A stretch of DNA of 64,000 nucleotides from Falsiroseomonas sp051433195. Its GTDB lineage: Bacteria > Pseudomonadota > Alphaproteobacteria > Acetobacterales > Acetobacteraceae. The DNA is taken from the NCBI RefSeq assembly GCF_051433195.1, contig NZ_JBHMFT010000008.1, positions 147,850 to 211,849 on the forward strand. Reading direction: 5' to 3'. Positions 62,986-64,000 of this stretch are shown one piece after another. Numbering within the stretch: position 1 is the stretch's first letter; every line of letters begins with the position of its first letter. The notes beneath the pieces are model-generated. The model ran no database searches, was not told where the DNA came from, and worked only from the letters and a program-made list of their open reading frames with translations. Made by a program: the position numbers and the translations under genes.

Positions 62986-62999
62986 GGCGCGGCCCGGGC
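62965..62999. terminator. Strong GC hairpin at the end of the CHAT remnant
   Basis: GCCCGGGCCGCG (62965-62976) and CGCGGCCCGGGC (62988-62999) form a perfect 12-bp stem with an 11-nt loop containing the stop codon. There is no T-run after it, so it may pause or stabilise RNA more than terminate intrinsically. The gap 63000-63220 shows no gene. Confidence 0.55.
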
Positions 63000-63220
63000 A
63001 AGGACGTGCAGGCACGGCTGGCGCAGGCGGGAACCCGGCCGCCTCGGCAGCCGTTGGACGGCAAGGCAGGGGCGAGCCGGCAGGGGGTCGGGCCGCGTTC
63101 CTGAAGCGGCGCGCAGGATCCCCTTCGGTCGCGACGGCAGCATGCAAGGCGCGGCCTCGCGCGGCCAGGACATCCCAACCTCACCCCTGCCAGGACGCGC
63201 TGAAGAAGGGAGAGGTCGGC

Positions 63221-64000
63221 ATGGCGGATCGTGGAACGGTGGTGATCACGGGCGCCTCTGCCGGCGTCGGCCGCGCCACTGCGCGCGCCTACGCGCGGCG
63301 TGGCTGGAACGTCGCGCTCCTCGCGCGCGGTGCGGAGGGGCTCGAGGCGGCCCGCGCCGAGATCGAGCGAGACGGCGCGGCGGCGCTGGCCCTGCCGGTG
63401 GACGTCGCGGACCCCGACGCGGTGTTCCGCGCCGCCGGGCAGGTGGTCGCGGCCTTCGGCGCCATTGACGTCTGGATCAACGCTGCGATGGTCACCGTGC
63501 TCGGCGAGGTCGCGGAGATCACGCCCGAGGAGTTCCGCCGCGTGACCGAGGTGACCTATCTCGGCTCCGTCCACGGCACTCTGGCGGCGCTGCAGCACAT
63601 GCGCCCGCGCAACCGCGGCACGATCGTGCAGGTGGGCTCGGCGCTGGCCTACCGCGCCATTCCTTTGCAAGCGGCTTACTGCGCCGCCAAATTCGCGATG
63701 CGCGGCTTCACGGACTCGCTGCGCAGCGAGTTGATCCACGCCGGCAGCGGCGTGCGCCTGACGATGGTGCAACTTCCGGCGGTCAATACGCCGCAGTTCG
63801 ACTGGGCGCGCAACCATATGCCCCGCCGTCCGCGCCCCGTCGCCCCTGTCTTCGCACCGGAGGCCGTGGCGGAGCATATCCTGCGCGCCGCGAGGGAGGC
63901 GCCGCGGGAGCTATGGGTCGGCGGACCCGCCGTGCAGGCGATCCTGGGCAACATGGTTGCACCAGGGTTGCTGGACCGGATGCTGGCTGTAGCTGCTGGC
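63221..64000 (+). CDS. Short-chain dehydrogenase/reductase (3' end outside window)
   Basis: At least 260 residues of a classical SDR with extended C-terminus. The cofactor loop is TGASAGVGRA, followed by VDVADPDAVF and the catalytic Ser (QVGSALAYRAI) and YCAAK motif. The frame continues past base 64000. GGGAGAGG precedes the ATG at 63221. Relatives of this length are often annotated as membrane-linked or sugar SDRs; the substrate is unknown. Confidence 0.88.
   Translation, partial: MADRGTVVITGASAGVGRATARAYARRGWNVALLARGAEGLEAARAEIERDGAAALALPVDVADPDAVFRAAGQVVAAFGAIDVWINAAMVTVLGEVAEITPEEFRRVTEVTYLGSVHGTLAALQHMRPRNRGTIVQVGSALAYRAIPLQAAYCAAKFAMRGFTDSLRSELIHAGSGVRLTMVQLPAVNTPQFDWARNHMPRRPRPVAPVFAPEAVAEHILRAAREAPRELWVGGPAVQAILGNMVAPGLLDRMLAVAAG

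Overview
The window is a high-GC chromosomal segment from an alphaproteobacterium, most likely Acetobacteraceae (Roseomonas or a close relative). I infer this from base composition, several orphan tripartite-tricarboxylate (Bug/TctC-type) receptors with no TctA/TctB membrane genes, Liv- and Ugp-type ABC operons, and RTX and Mrp genes. Genes are packed tightly, with many 1-4 bp stop/start overlaps, and long antisense open frames are common shadows. I saw no tRNA, rRNA or CRISPR array.

1-12 kb is a catabolic patchwork. It holds two Bug receptors, an IclR regulator fused to an SMP-30 lactonase, a DapA-like aldolase/lyase and an enolase-superfamily dehydratase. A convergent sulfur-flavoured operon follows (periplasmic-type binding protein without signal peptide, rhodanese, MalY-type C-S lyase, Bug receptor) with a haloacid dehalogenase after it. 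A LysR regulator then diverges from dabB-dabA (12-16 kb), a DAB-type inorganic carbon uptake pump. It is followed by a large RTX-type surface protein (16-19.4 kb).

19.8-32 kb is the most unusual block. One strand carries an oxidoreductase, a sugar isomerase/epimerase, a double SRPBCC protein, a PEP-hydrolase-like TIM barrel, a Tm-1-like UPF0261 protein and a complete Liv-type ABC transporter. Facing it are a short TIM-barrel paralogue and a regulator that joins the same TIM barrel to a degenerate AAA+ domain and a Fis-type helix. Three paralogous barrels in one locus, one fused to a DNA-binding output, suggest a self-sensing catabolic system of unknown substrate.

32-38 kb has a polysaccharide pyruvyl transferase, an orphan SF2 helicase, a nitronate monooxygenase and an Xre/RES toxin-antitoxin pair. 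38-48.3 kb is a Ugp-type ABC import regulon (binding protein, two permeases, ATPase, bicupin, MetE-like protein, Bug receptor) linked to a LacI regulator, an SDR and a HisD-family dehydrogenase. Two matching palindromes (TTGCATNCGCATGCAA), one before each transcription unit, look like the LacI operators.

48.3-59.2 kb has a DctB/DctD-like two-component pair and an Mrp (Mnh) cation/proton antiporter operon. Its last subunit, MnhG, is fused in frame to a universal-stress-protein module. An IS110 element sits between mnhC and mnhD. Its non-coding left end folds like a bridge RNA, and its loop sequences can pair with the actual insertion site and with the element's own ends.

59.4-63 kb is a degraded mobile zone: an IS1595-like transposase whose stop overlaps the start of a TnpB gene carrying an amber codon, an OmpA-like gene with a frameshift, and a truncated CHAT-domain remnant. 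The window ends inside an SDR gene.
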